Source: Gammaproteobacteria bacterium (lineage in GTDB: Bacteria > Pseudomonadota > Gammaproteobacteria > Xanthomonadales > SZUA-36). Taken from it: a stretch of 64,000 bases of DNA. Of the stretch, positions 36,052 through 45,025 are shown piece after piece. The DNA is taken from assembly GCA_021772915.1 (NCBI GenBank), contig JAJFLB010000053.1, positions 186,001 to 250,000 on the forward strand, in the 5' to 3' direction. The notes beneath the pieces were generated by a model that was given only the letters and a program-made list of their open reading frames with translations, was not told where the DNA came from and did no database searches. Both the position numbers and the translations under genes were made by a program. How positions within the stretch are numbered: position 1 is the stretch's first letter; each line of letters starts with the position of its first letter.

Positions 36052-38499
36052 TCAGAATGTCTGACCGAAGCGTACGCCAAACGACCGTGGTCGGTTGGTC
36101 GTGGTAGTCCAGACATGCCCGGGTGGGCGTTGCAGATTGGGTATTCCACCATAGCCCGGGTCGGCGATACTGATTTCTGCCCGCTCATCAAACAGGTTGT
36201 TAACGTAAAAGCTTAGCTTCCAGTTATCCCTTTCAATACCACCAGACACATTCACCAGAGTGTAGTCGTCCATCTCCCGCCTGGCAGGTACATTGAGCGT
36301 ATCCAGGTCATTCCAGCGTTTGCCGGTGTAGGAAACAGCGCCCTGGAAGAAAGCGGGGAATGAACCCACCTCAAAATTACTCCGCCAGATACCGCTCAAC
36401 TGCAACTTCGGTATAAACGGCATGGGCGTGCCCGCCGGCGCATTGGCCGGACCACCGGCAACACGTTCCGAGTCACGCCGCCAGAAAGCAGTCTTGAGCT
36501 TGGCGTCGTTGTATGAACCACCGAAGGTCAGGGTGTTGTTTTCATTGGCTGCCCAGGTCAGATCCCACTCGACTCCCTTGGTCTGGGAGTTACCGACATT
36601 CTGTACGATGGTCAGGTTGGAAACCGTGAAATCCAGGAATCCAAACTGGAAGTTATCCCAGTCAACCAGGTAGGCTGCACCATTGAAACGCAAGCTGCCG
36701 TCAGCCAGTAGTAATTTCCAGCCAAACTCGTAGTTGGTGACAAAATCAGGATCGTACTTGGGAATGCCGGGCACGCGTGCGCGGTTCACACCGCCGGCGC
36801 GGAAGCCCTCGGACCAGGTTACGTAAAGTAACTTGTCATCATCCAGCCTGTATTCCAGGTTAAATTTGTAGGCCATGTCGTCACCCTTGGCCACGTCATC
36901 CAGAACATTGGTTTCGAAGCAGGGAAACTGCATTATGCCGCCTTCTGCTGCGGTGAGCTGAACAAAAGTACCATTAACAAATAGACCGGTACAGTGTCTG
37001 GCAAACCCGTTAAATCCTTGCAGGGAGTTTTCGTACTCGAAGTAGCGGGCACCAACTTTTGCCGAGAACTGATCATTGATATCAAAGGTCACTTCGCCAA
37101 AAGCGGCCTTGTCGCGATCGACACGAATCTGGTAGGTCTGCCACACCGTGGTGCCGCCAAAGATGCGGTCTCCGGTGGGCGCCAAGACCACTGTGCTGGC
37201 GGTGTCCAGGTCAGGCACGATCCACTGCAGGTCAAAGTTGTGCTCCTGTCTTTGGTAGAACAAGCCGGCAATCCAGCGCAATCTCTGGTCCTGTGAGGAC
37301 TGGATGCGTATTTCATGGCTCTCACGTAAAAACTCTTCATCCTGGCCTACGTATTGCGTGCCGATGGCGCAGTTGCCACTGGCGGCGTAGTAGACACAGT
37401 AGCCCGGAGCGGCATAGTAATCCGGATTGGTCAGGTAATAAGCCCAGTACTCGGTGTAATCGCTGTAGTCGTACTCACTGACAGAGTCCCGATCCAGATA
37501 GGCACCCGCGTAAACAATATCCATATCCCCGATGCTGCCATTGAGTGTCAACGAGGCCTGGTACCATTCATCGCTGTCAACGGCATCCCAGAGTTTACCG
37601 GTTTGCAAATCGCCAAAGAACTCTGGATTGTGCGCCCATTCACCATCGGTATCGGATGTCTGATAGAAAATACCCGGTGTGACCGACCAGTTGTCGTTCA
37701 GGTCGACTTTCAGCAAGGCACGGAGACCCGTGGCTTTATGTTTATTGAAGTCTTCCTTGACAAAAGCAGCGTTACTAACGGTGCTGGATGTTGGTCCGGG
37801 GAAGGTCATGGTGGTGGGTACCTGATCGATATACCCGGCGGTTTCCTTGTGCCAGGCTACCAGCCTGACCGCAGCGCTCTCACCCAGCGGAATGTTAACG
37901 AAACCGTTGAGATTATAGCCCTCGTCACCGTGACTGACCGAATTGACTTCCAGGTCATAGCCGCCTTCGGTCTCGCCCATAACGGGCTTGTTGGTGATAA
38001 TGCGAATGGTGCCCGACTGGCTGCCCTGGCCGTAAAGTGTTCCCTGCGGCCCTGACAGTGTTTCAACCCGGGCCATGTCGTACATGTGGACGTCCAGAAC
38101 CTGGGCGATCGTGGTCATGGGTTGCTCATCCAGGTAATAACCGACACTGGGCATGGAAGCAGAGTGGTTACCGTCTCCGCCGGAGGCAATTCCTCGCATG
38201 TAAAGCTGGCCAAATCCAGGCGTGGAGCCGGTATGAGCGACAGTCGGCAGGTACTGAATGAAGTCATCAAATCCGCGCACATTCAGGTTTTCAAGTTGCT
38301 CGTTGCCAAGGACCTGAATTGAAACGGCTACATCCTGAAGGTTTTGAGCGCGCTTTGTTGCGGTTACGATAACCTCTTCAAGTGCGGCGGCACCGTCGTC
38401 CTGTGCCTGTGCCGGTATCACTACTGTGGCGGCAACCACGGAACCCAAAAGGGCCATGGAAATGGATGTTGTTAACTGATTTCGTTTAAATTTTTGCAC
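36052..38499 (-). CDS. TonB-dependent outer-membrane receptor
   Basis: An 815-residue receptor. The GTG start at 38499 has AGGAG just upstream. The long signal peptide (SISMALLGSVVAATVVIPAQA) is followed by the TonB box EEVIVTATKR (about 41-50), the plug (VSIQVL...FDDFIQYLPTVAHTG, RVETLSGPQGTLYGQGSQSGTIRI split), and the 22-strand barrel ending in a terminal Phe (RFGQTF). It imports a large substrate with energy from TonB; it lacks obvious siderophore features, and small peptides or glycans are possible. Two TPR-sulfotransferase genes flank it. Direct repeats lie upstream at 38573-38604. Confidence 0.93.
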   Translation of the reverse strand: MQKFKRNQLTTSISMALLGSVVAATVVIPAQAQDDGAAALEEVIVTATKRAQNLQDVAVSIQVLGNEQLENLNVRGFDDFIQYLPTVAHTGSTPGFGQLYMRGIASGGDGNHSASMPSVGYYLDEQPMTTIAQVLDVHMYDMARVETLSGPQGTLYGQGSQSGTIRIITNKPVMGETEGGYDLEVNSVSHGDEGYNLNGFVNIPLGESAAVRLVAWHKETAGYIDQVPTTMTFPGPTSSTVSNAAFVKEDFNKHKATGLRALLKVDLNDNWSVTPGIFYQTSDTDGEWAHNPEFFGDLQTGKLWDAVDSDEWYQASLTLNGSIGDMDIVYAGAYLDRDSVSEYDYSDYTEYWAYYLTNPDYYAAPGYCVYYAASGNCAIGTQYVGQDEEFLRESHEIRIQSSQDQRLRWIAGLFYQRQEHNFDLQWIVPDLDTASTVVLAPTGDRIFGGTTVWQTYQIRVDRDKAAFGEVTFDINDQFSAKVGARYFEYENSLQGFNGFARHCTGLFVNGTFVQLTAAEGGIMQFPCFETNVLDDVAKGDDMAYKFNLEYRLDDDKLLYVTWSEGFRAGGVNRARVPGIPKYDPDFVTNYEFGWKLLLADGSLRFNGAAYLVDWDNFQFGFLDFTVSNLTIVQNVGNSQTKGVEWDLTWAANENNTLTFGGSYNDAKLKTAFWRRDSERVAGGPANAPAGTPMPFIPKLQLSGIWRSNFEVGSFPAFFQGAVSYTGKRWNDLDTLNVPARREMDDYTLVNVSGGIERDNWKLSFYVNNLFDERAEISIADPGYGGIPNLQRPPGHVWTTTTNRPRSFGVRFGQTF

Positions 38500-38572
38500 G
38501 TAAATCTCCTGGCTGCAATTGCTAGTTGGTTGCTGACCGCCCTAAACTTTTAAAGTCGATTTCTCGTAATGT

Positions 38573-38604
38573 TATACGAATGTATATTTTTATGCGAATG
38601 TATT
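38573..38604 (-). promoter_or_regulatory. tandem direct repeats upstream of the TonB receptor
   Basis: TATACGAATGTATA (38573-38586) and TATGCGAATGTATT (38591-38604) agree at 12 of 14 bases and are 18 bp apart. They lie 75-105 nt before the receptor start in the 288-nt AT-rich divergent region to the second sulfotransferase. That region also contains two TGTTAAC copies (about 38652-38670). Both fit a regulator-binding area; nothing else coding is seen there. Confidence 0.4.
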
Positions 38605-38787
38605 TATGGCTGTACTGTTTCCTCAATCTATTAAACAAATTTATAACACCATGTTAACAGTTTGTTAACGAAATTCCCAAAAGGTTCATAAAATATGTTA
38701 AAGCGGTAAATTATGGCGACAAGGCGTTACGGGCTGAGTACTCCAAAATTACCCCCAGCTGGTCTCTAATCGTGGATAATATCATTC

Positions 38788-40803
38788 ATGTCAAAAAGCA
38801 ATGAAACCAACACCGGAAACCTGCAAACCGCCCTCAAGAACGCGGCTGATTTGCTTGCGCACGATCCCAGGCTGGCGCAGGAACAGGCCGCTGAAATCCT
38901 CAAGATTTACCCCGAAACACTCGAGGCAAAGCGGATATTGGCCTCTGCTTACCGTTTATTGAAAATGCCACAGAAAGGGCTGGATGTCCTGACACCATTA
39001 CTGGCCGCACATCGAGATTCCCCGGGCTTCTTGCACGAGATCGCACAGTGCATGGGTGGCGTCGGTCGTGGTGATGAGGCTATTGAAACCCTGCGCAGGG
39101 CGGTTTCCATTAACCCTCGCCACGCCGACGCCTGGCAAAGCCTCGGCCATCAACTGGCCGTTGCGGGGGATGAGAAAGCTGCGACCGAGGCTTTTGAGCG
39201 GCATTTTGAGCTCTCAACCCGCCATCCTGAACTGGTCGAGGCCATCAAGTTGGTGCGTCAAGGCAAAGTGGGTATGGCGGAACGTATTGTCCGCGATTTA
39301 CTCAAGAAGTTTCCCACTGATGTGAGCGCCATCCGGGTACTTGCTGATATCGGTGTAAAGGTGGGGCAACTGAAGGATGCCGCTCATCTGCTGGAGCGCT
39401 GTCTGGAACTCGCGCCGGACTTTCACGCGGCGAGACGCAGCTACGCAATGGTTCTGATGCGCCAGCAGAAACCGGAGGCTGCAATACACGAAGTGGAGAA
39501 ACTGTTGTTATTGGAGCCCAATAATCCTAATTTCCTGACCCTGAAAGCTTCCATTCTGATTCGCATCGGTGATCAGGCAGGGGCGCTTGAAATATATGAG
39601 AGTCTGTTGAAGAACTACCCCAATCAGGCCCGCGCCCAGATGAGCTACGGTCATACCCTGAAAACTGTTGGCAGGCTGGATGAATCAATTGCGGCCTATA
39701 AAAAGTGTATCCAACTGAGCCCCGAGGTAGGTGAAGCCTACTGGAGCCTGGCCAACCTCAAGACATTTCGCTTCAGTGACGAAGACATCGAGCACATGCG
39801 CCAGCAGGTAACGACCGAGGGTGGTGATGCCGATGATCAATCACACCTGGCCTTTGCACTTGGGAAAGCCCTTGAGGATAGTGGGGGATATGACGAATCG
39901 TTTAAGTTTTATAAACGTGGTAATGGTATTCGTCGTATCGAACACCGTCACAGTCTTAAAGTAAATGTCATGGAATCGATCCGACAGGTGCGGGCCTTAC
40001 CGTCTGCATTCTTCGAGCAGCGCAAAGGCTGGGGCTGTCAGGATTCTGACCCGATATTTATCGTGGGCCTGCCACGCGCAGGTTCGACCTTGCTGGAGCA
40101 GATATTGGCCAGTCACTCGCAGGTCGAGGGCACCTCTGAATTGCAGGATATCATCGTGATTTCCCGTAAGCTTGCCGGCAAGTCCCGTCAAAACCCATCC
40201 GGAAAGTACCCTGAGAATCTGGTTGACATGACAGCGGATGAATTCCGGGAGTTAGGGGAGAGCTACCTGGAAACTACCCGTATTCAACGTGGCGACCCGC
40301 CATTTTTCATAGATAAAATGCCTAATAATTTTCGGCATATTGGATTGATCCACCTGATGTTACCCAACAGCAAGATCATTGACGCCAGACGTCACCCGAT
40401 GGGAGGATGTTTTTCCGGATTCAAACAGTTGTTCGCAAGGGGGCAGACCTTTACCTATGGCCTGGAGGATATTGGAAAATATTACCGGGACTATGTCCGT
40501 TTGATGGACCACTGGGACGAGGCCTTGCCTGGGCGTGTACACAGGGTGCTGTACGAAGAGATGGTTGCGGACACGGATACACAAATCCGAGCCTTGCTGG
40601 ATTACTGCGGATTTGAGTTTGAAGAACAGTGTCTCAAGTTTTACGAAACTGACCGGGCCATACGAACACCCAGCTCAGAACAGGTCCGCAAGCCCATCTA
40701 CAAGGAGGGCCTGGAGCAGTGGCGTCACTTCGAGGCCCACCTCGATCCGCTCAAGGAAGCGCTGGGGCCCGAGGTCCGGCGGCGCTACTCCATAGATTCT
40801 TGA
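38788..40803 (+). CDS. TPR-repeat sulfotransferase family protein
   Basis: A 671-residue paralogue of the gene at 34273. About ten TPR helices pairs span residues 10-340 (for example ALRRAVSINPRHADAWQSLGHQL and KKCIQLSPEVGEAYWSLANL, each split). The sulfotransferase domain starts near residue 420 with IVGLPRAGSTLLEQILASH, and the 3'-phosphate region reads DARRHPMGGCFSGF. Shared ends such as PSSEQVRKPIYK..GLEQWRHF match the PAPS-binding C-terminus. It is divergent from the TonB receptor, sharing its promoter region. The acceptor is unknown. Confidence 0.9.
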   Translation: MSKSNETNTGNLQTALKNAADLLAHDPRLAQEQAAEILKIYPETLEAKRILASAYRLLKMPQKGLDVLTPLLAAHRDSPGFLHEIAQCMGGVGRGDEAIETLRRAVSINPRHADAWQSLGHQLAVAGDEKAATEAFERHFELSTRHPELVEAIKLVRQGKVGMAERIVRDLLKKFPTDVSAIRVLADIGVKVGQLKDAAHLLERCLELAPDFHAARRSYAMVLMRQQKPEAAIHEVEKLLLLEPNNPNFLTLKASILIRIGDQAGALEIYESLLKNYPNQARAQMSYGHTLKTVGRLDESIAAYKKCIQLSPEVGEAYWSLANLKTFRFSDEDIEHMRQQVTTEGGDADDQSHLAFALGKALEDSGGYDESFKFYKRGNGIRRIEHRHSLKVNVMESIRQVRALPSAFFEQRKGWGCQDSDPIFIVGLPRAGSTLLEQILASHSQVEGTSELQDIIVISRKLAGKSRQNPSGKYPENLVDMTADEFRELGESYLETTRIQRGDPPFFIDKMPNNFRHIGLIHLMLPNSKIIDARRHPMGGCFSGFKQLFARGQTFTYGLEDIGKYYRDYVRLMDHWDEALPGRVHRVLYEEMVADTDTQIRALLDYCGFEFEEQCLKFYETDRAIRTPSSEQVRKPIYKEGLEQWRHFEAHLDPLKEALGPEVRRRYSIDS

Positions 40804-40832
40804 GTGCTGGAGACACGGCCGCCGATATCCAT

Positions 40833-42125
40833 TTACTGCTTGTAAATTTTGCCACCCTTCATGACAAAACTGACATTTTCCAGCACGGAAACATCATCCA
40901 AAGGGTTTGTTTCTACCGCGATAATATCGGCATAAAAGCCGGGGGCAACCGCCCCTACATCGTTGGGCCAATCAAGTAGATCGGCGGCACGAATCGTCGC
41001 TGCCTGCAGGGCTTGCATCGGCTTCATTCCATACTCGACCATGTACATGAACTGTTTACCATTGTCACCGTGTGGGTAGACCGCACCGTCACTTCCAAAA
41101 GCCATTTTGACACCTGCTTCAAACGCCTTTTTGTGATTGTCTCGTTGCAGTTGACCAATCATGCGCTCCTTTTCCAGTGACTCCGGCAGCATGCCCACGG
41201 ACGCACCATGCTCCAGAATAAAGGTATCGTTGTAGACATCCATTACCAGATAAGTACCGTTCTTCTTGGCCAGTCTGATACCTTCGGCATCGATCAGGCT
41301 GGCGTGTTCAATCGAATCCACGCCGGCTTTGATCGCGGTTTTTATACCTGCCTCGCCGTGTGCGTGTGCCGCGACTTTACGGCCATGCATATGTGCTTCA
41401 TCCACAAGTGCCTGCATTTCCTCGAAGGTGTATTGTTGTCCGCCTACGCTGTCACCTTTTGACAATACCCCTCCCGTGGCACAAAACTTGATGAGGTCCG
41501 CTCCGTACTTGATGACTTCTCGTACCTTGGCGCGTACTTCCCAGGGTCCATTGGCAATACCGTCTGCACTCACACCAAACTCTGCCGGCAACAGGTTGTT
41601 GTCGCAATGTCCCCCGGTGATACCAAGCGCCGGGCCCGAGACACGCAAGCGTGGACCATCGATCTCACCATCGTTAATGGCATCACGCAAGGCGACATCC
41701 GAGTAACCACTTGCTCCTACATTACGCACGGTAGTAAATCCTGCGAGCAGGGTTATACGTGCATTGACGACGCCAAACAGGGTCTCACGAGGTACCGAAA
41801 ACTGTAAGCCCGAGTAGCCATGATAACGATGGTCACCGGTCAGGTGATCGTGCATTTCAATGAGACCCGGCAAAACGTATGAGTCACCCAGGTCAATGAT
41901 TGAAGCGTTGGCTTCAAAATTAACATCAGCGGCATCGCTGACACTTTCGATGCGATCCCCGCGAATGGTGATGATCTGGTTACGTCTCAACTTTCCCGCC
42001 TGAACATCGATCAATCCACCGGCCTGGATATAGACCAGGTCATCTGCAATGGATACACCCGATGCCACGAGGGACACAACAAGGACGACGGGTAGGAAAG
42101 CCGATATTTTGCAGAACTGATTCAT
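40833..42125 (-). CDS. secreted amidohydrolase, Xaa-Pro dipeptidase-like
   Basis: The 430-residue protein has a signal peptide (FLPVVLVVSLVASGVSIA) and an amidohydrolase metal site. HDHLTG gives the first two His, IKFCATGG the carboxylated Lys, HAHGE and EHASLI two further His, and FGSDGA the Asp. This subgroup includes enzymes that hydrolyse N-terminal residues from dipeptides with Pro or Arg at the carboxyl end. With the S9 peptidase and TonB receptor it fits a peptide-scavenging lifestyle. GGAGAAGTCAC precedes the ATG. It follows gdhA by 33 nt on the same strand. Confidence 0.9.
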   Translation of the reverse strand: MNQFCKISAFLPVVLVVSLVASGVSIADDLVYIQAGGLIDVQAGKLRRNQIITIRGDRIESVSDAADVNFEANASIIDLGDSYVLPGLIEMHDHLTGDHRYHGYSGLQFSVPRETLFGVVNARITLLAGFTTVRNVGASGYSDVALRDAINDGEIDGPRLRVSGPALGITGGHCDNNLLPAEFGVSADGIANGPWEVRAKVREVIKYGADLIKFCATGGVLSKGDSVGGQQYTFEEMQALVDEAHMHGRKVAAHAHGEAGIKTAIKAGVDSIEHASLIDAEGIRLAKKNGTYLVMDVYNDTFILEHGASVGMLPESLEKERMIGQLQRDNHKKAFEAGVKMAFGSDGAVYPHGDNGKQFMYMVEYGMKPMQALQAATIRAADLLDWPNDVGAVAPGFYADIIAVETNPLDDVSVLENVSFVMKGGKIYKQ

Positions 42126-42158
42126 GTGACTTCTCCAATTAGAATACTTAAGCCTGGA

Positions 42159-43511
42159 TCAGGCTGCCCCGTAAGCGATAAGTGCGTCAGCGACCTTCTT
42201 GAAGCCAGCAATGTTGGCTCCCTTGAGGTAGTCGACATAGCTTGCAGACTCCGTACCGTATTCAACACAGCGCTCGTGAATACCACGCATGATATCACCC
42301 AGGTGATTATTGAGTTCCTCGCGGGTCCAGGACATCCGTATACTGTTTTGTGTCATCTCAAGCCCGGAGACTGCTACACCACCTGCGTTGGCGGCCTTGG
42401 CCGGGCCGTAGAGGGTTTTTGCGTCCCGGTAAACGGCGATCGCGCCGGCATCCGAACCCATATTTGATCCTTCTGAAACGCCGATACAACCGTTGGCAAT
42501 CAGGGTTCGGGCTTGCTCTGCATTCACTTCGTTCTGTGTTGCGCATGGAAAAGCAAGATCGCAAGGAATCGACCAGGGGCGTTGCTGGGCAAAGAATTCG
42601 ACTCCGTACTCCTTGGCGTACTCTGAGATTCTACCTTTGCGGACTTCTTTCAAATCTTTCAGCCAGGCCAGCTTGTCCAGGTCAAAACCATCGGGGTCAT
42701 GGATAAAGCCGGATGAATCTGACAAAGTTACGGGTTTTGCACCGTGCTGGATCAGTTTTTCTGTCGCGTATAAGGCAACGTTACCCGACCCGGATACAAG
42801 ACAGGTCTTGTTTTCAATACTCTGGCCATGGTGTCTGAGTACATCCTGCATGAAATAGATCGTACCGTAACCGGTTGCCTCCACACGGATGGCGCTGCCA
42901 CCAAAGGAAAGACCTTTGCCCGTCAGTACACCGGTAAATTGATTGACCAGGCGTTTGTACTGCCCGAACAAGTAGCTTATTTCACGTCCGCCAACGCCGA
43001 TATCGCCAGCAGGTACATCTGTATGTGGGCCTATATGCCGGTATAATTCGGTCATGAAACTCTGGCAAAACCGCATGATTTCCCGCTCCGACTTACCTTT
43101 TGGATTGAAGTCGGAGCCACCCTTGCCGCCACCCATGGGTAAGCCCGTCAGGCTGTTTTTAAAAGTTTGCTCGAACGCGAGAAATTTGAGAACACTCAGC
43201 GAAACGCTGGGATGAAAACGGAGGCCACCCTTGTACGGGCCGATGGCGTTGCTGTGTTGAACGCGGTAACCACGATTTACACGGATCTTGCCCTCGTCGT
43301 CCTCCCAGGTCACGCGGAACATGACCACGCGGTCGGGTTCGGTCAGACGTTCAGACAGGTTGTGGTCCTGGTATTCAGGATGCGTGTTAACGTAAGGGAT
43401 TACATCGTGGGCGAACTCTTCGACCGCTTGTTGAAACTCACTTTCGCCTGGATTACGGCGCGCCACTGCCTCGGTAAATTCGCGTATAGATCCGGTATCT
43501 TTCTTGTTCAT
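42159..43511 (-). CDS. gdhA: NADP-specific glutamate dehydrogenase
   Basis: The 450-residue hexameric enzyme aminates 2-oxoglutarate to glutamate with NADPH, the assimilatory counterpart to the NAD-GDH at 15 kb. Family marks are GGLRFHPSVSLSVLKFLAFEQ (split), GMGGGKGG-type MGGGKGGSDFNPKGKS with the catalytic Lys, the PAGDIGVGGREI region, and the Rossmann SGSGNVALYATEK. Full length and end (FKKVADALIAYG) agree with E. coli GdhA. The start is at 43511 with AGGAG 10 nt upstream. The amidohydrolase gene lies 33 nt downstream. Confidence 0.96.
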   Translation of the reverse strand: MNKKDTGSIREFTEAVARRNPGESEFQQAVEEFAHDVIPYVNTHPEYQDHNLSERLTEPDRVVMFRVTWEDDEGKIRVNRGYRVQHSNAIGPYKGGLRFHPSVSLSVLKFLAFEQTFKNSLTGLPMGGGKGGSDFNPKGKSEREIMRFCQSFMTELYRHIGPHTDVPAGDIGVGGREISYLFGQYKRLVNQFTGVLTGKGLSFGGSAIRVEATGYGTIYFMQDVLRHHGQSIENKTCLVSGSGNVALYATEKLIQHGAKPVTLSDSSGFIHDPDGFDLDKLAWLKDLKEVRKGRISEYAKEYGVEFFAQQRPWSIPCDLAFPCATQNEVNAEQARTLIANGCIGVSEGSNMGSDAGAIAVYRDAKTLYGPAKAANAGGVAVSGLEMTQNSIRMSWTREELNNHLGDIMRGIHERCVEYGTESASYVDYLKGANIAGFKKVADALIAYGAA

Positions 43512-43853
43512 TCTTTCAGACTCCTGTTTAAGATGAACCGCGATAAGATCGTTCTGCTACAAAATGTGGAACCCTTCCTCAGTCAGGGAAACAAGCAAAG
43601 TTTGGCGATTTCCGGAGTCTCACAGCAACTCCAAAGTGTGGACCATTAAGGCAGTACACAAAAGCGAAACCATGCAATATGCGCGCAGTTTAAATCACCT
43701 GCGTCGCCAGTGTAAGTACCAAATCGAATTCATTTCAGAGTGTTGAAAGCATGTGGCTTCTGATCAAATAAAGGACGGATTGTCGTGGCTGTTTCTACGC
43801 AACGCCCTTAGCCCTAAGGCATTGTTATACAAGATATTTGTGTCGGCAATCAA
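43512..43853. other. intergenic region, 342 nt
   Basis: Between gdhA and the ridA-like gene. It contains a CCTTAG-cc-CTAAGG dyad at 43806-43819 without a T-run, and several short open frames without ribosome-binding sites or recognisable products. It should contain the gdhA promoter; I could not pick out a convincing -35/-10 pair. Confidence 0.4.
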
Positions 43854-44300
43854 TTAGCGAACGGTCGCTATGCACTCAATCTCAGTTCTTGCCCCCAGCG
43901 CCAGGCCACTCACACCCATTGCGCTTCGTGCCGGCGGCATTGTTGGGAAAAAGGTGACATAAACTTCATTCATGGCCGCCCACTCCTTGATGTCTGCCAA
44001 AAATACGGTGCACTTCACAACTTCCTCTAATGAAGAACCATACTTTTCGAGGCTTGCCTTGATGTTTTCCAGTGCCTGCCGAGTCTCGCCCACGATGCCG
44101 CCTTCAGCCAATTCCAATGTTGGTGGAATATTTCCAATTTTGCCTGACAAATAAAGCATATGTCCGACCCTTACTGCATCAGAGAACGGCAATTGCTGCT
44201 CCAGTGATACGGAAAAATGCTCTACATCCGGGGCGCCGGCAAAAGCCAGGTGAGGGCAACACAGGGTGACACTAAGCATTGCAGTTAAAAGTGTATTCAT
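43854..44300 (-). CDS. RidA/YjgF family protein with signal peptide
   Basis: The 148-residue protein starts at the ATG at 44300, which has TGGAGG upstream; a longer frame to 44336 lacks a site. Residues 1-20 (LLTAMLSVTLCCPHLAFA) form a signal peptide. The rest is a RidA fold: LYLSGKIGN, GETRQALENIKASLEKYGSSL (split), VKCTVFLAD, and PPARSAMGV, which has the conserved Arg that binds imine intermediates. Cytoplasmic RidA hydrolyses 2-aminoacrylate. An exported member must have a different role. Confidence 0.87.
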   Translation of the reverse strand: MNTLLTAMLSVTLCCPHLAFAGAPDVEHFSVSLEQQLPFSDAVRVGHMLYLSGKIGNIPPTLELAEGGIVGETRQALENIKASLEKYGSSLEEVVKCTVFLADIKEWAAMNEVYVTFFPTMPPARSAMGVSGLALGARTEIECIATVR

Positions 44301-44380
44301 CGCATAAACCTCCACAAATTCTTCCGTCTGTGACATTCACCTGGTTTGCCATGTATTTTCACAGGTACCTGGACCATTGG

Positions 44381-44821
44381 CTATGCGCCGGAGATTCGTA
44401 TGTCAGACCTGAGGTGGGTGGCAGAGGTCAGTGAATTAGTTATCAGGCAGATTCCTTCTGCTTTATCCAGCAGACGCCTTGCTTTTTCCTCATTGGTTCC
44501 CTGAGGGCACACGAGTTCTGCTCGCAAATGGAATTCAGTAAATCTGGTGATCCGGTCCTGTCGGTCCAGGATGCCCTCAACATCACAGCCCAGTGACAAC
44601 CAATCGAAGTTTGATGCCCGGGCGATGGCCTTGAAGCTCAGAATGAAACAATCTGCAACTGCCGCGGTAAGCAGGGACTCAGGTGACCAGCGGTCACCAG
44701 GTCCGCCGAACTCGGCGGGCGGAGCGGACTCAATGGTGCTCAGACCCGGGCTCGCCAGTTCAACATTGCCATCGCCAGAGCAAGTCGCAGAAACAGAATA
44801 ATGATGTGGAAGATTTTGCAT
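44381..44821 (-). CDS. OsmC family protein
   Basis: The 146-residue protein begins at the ATG at 44821 (GAGGATCTGACC upstream). It has the two cysteines of OsmC/Ohr peroxidases, in AVADCFILSF (about residue 57) and AEGICLITNSL (about 125), along with ESLLTAAVADC. It likely reduces hydroperoxides through these thiols in the cytoplasm. It lies in the same direction as ridA, 80 nt upstream, and is divergent from the DUF5916 gene. An inverted repeat at 44905-44919 lies in the shared promoter region. Confidence 0.88.
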   Translation of the reverse strand: MQNLPHHYSVSATCSGDGNVELASPGLSTIESAPPAEFGGPGDRWSPESLLTAAVADCFILSFKAIARASNFDWLSLGCDVEGILDRQDRITRFTEFHLRAELVCPQGTNEEKARRLLDKAEGICLITNSLTSATHLRSDIRISGA

Positions 44822-44904
44822 GGTCAGATCCTCATTTGATGAGATATGCAGGTTTACACGTGCCAAAATTCAACGTGGGGTCAACACGTGATTTTACAAG
44901 TTTG

Positions 44905-44919
44905 CCGAAAACGTTTCGG
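44905..44919. promoter_or_regulatory. inverted repeat in the osmC / DUF5916 divergent region
   Basis: CCGAAA-ACG-TTTCGG (44905-44919) is a near-perfect 15-bp dyad with a central AACGTT, the layout of LacI-family operators. Two ACACGTG copies (about 44855-44890) lie close by. The dyad is 83 nt before osmC and 106 nt before the DUF5916 start. No LacI-type gene is in the window, so its binder is unknown. Confidence 0.35.
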
Positions 44920-45025
44920 GGAACACCATCGGTTTGGACAATCCCGTTGTCACTGGCTTGGTTTTGCCGTATCGTGACCGCGACAGTATCGGGGGGGCTT
45001 TCCTGGCAAACAACCGGGGTTGTAG

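Noticed and set aside
37354-38055. 233-codon plus-strand open frame within the TonB receptor gene
   Set aside because: Antisense shadow; no ribosome-binding site or family.
43806-43819. CCTTAG-cc-CTAAGG as a terminator
   Set aside because: A 2-nt loop and no T-run on either strand.
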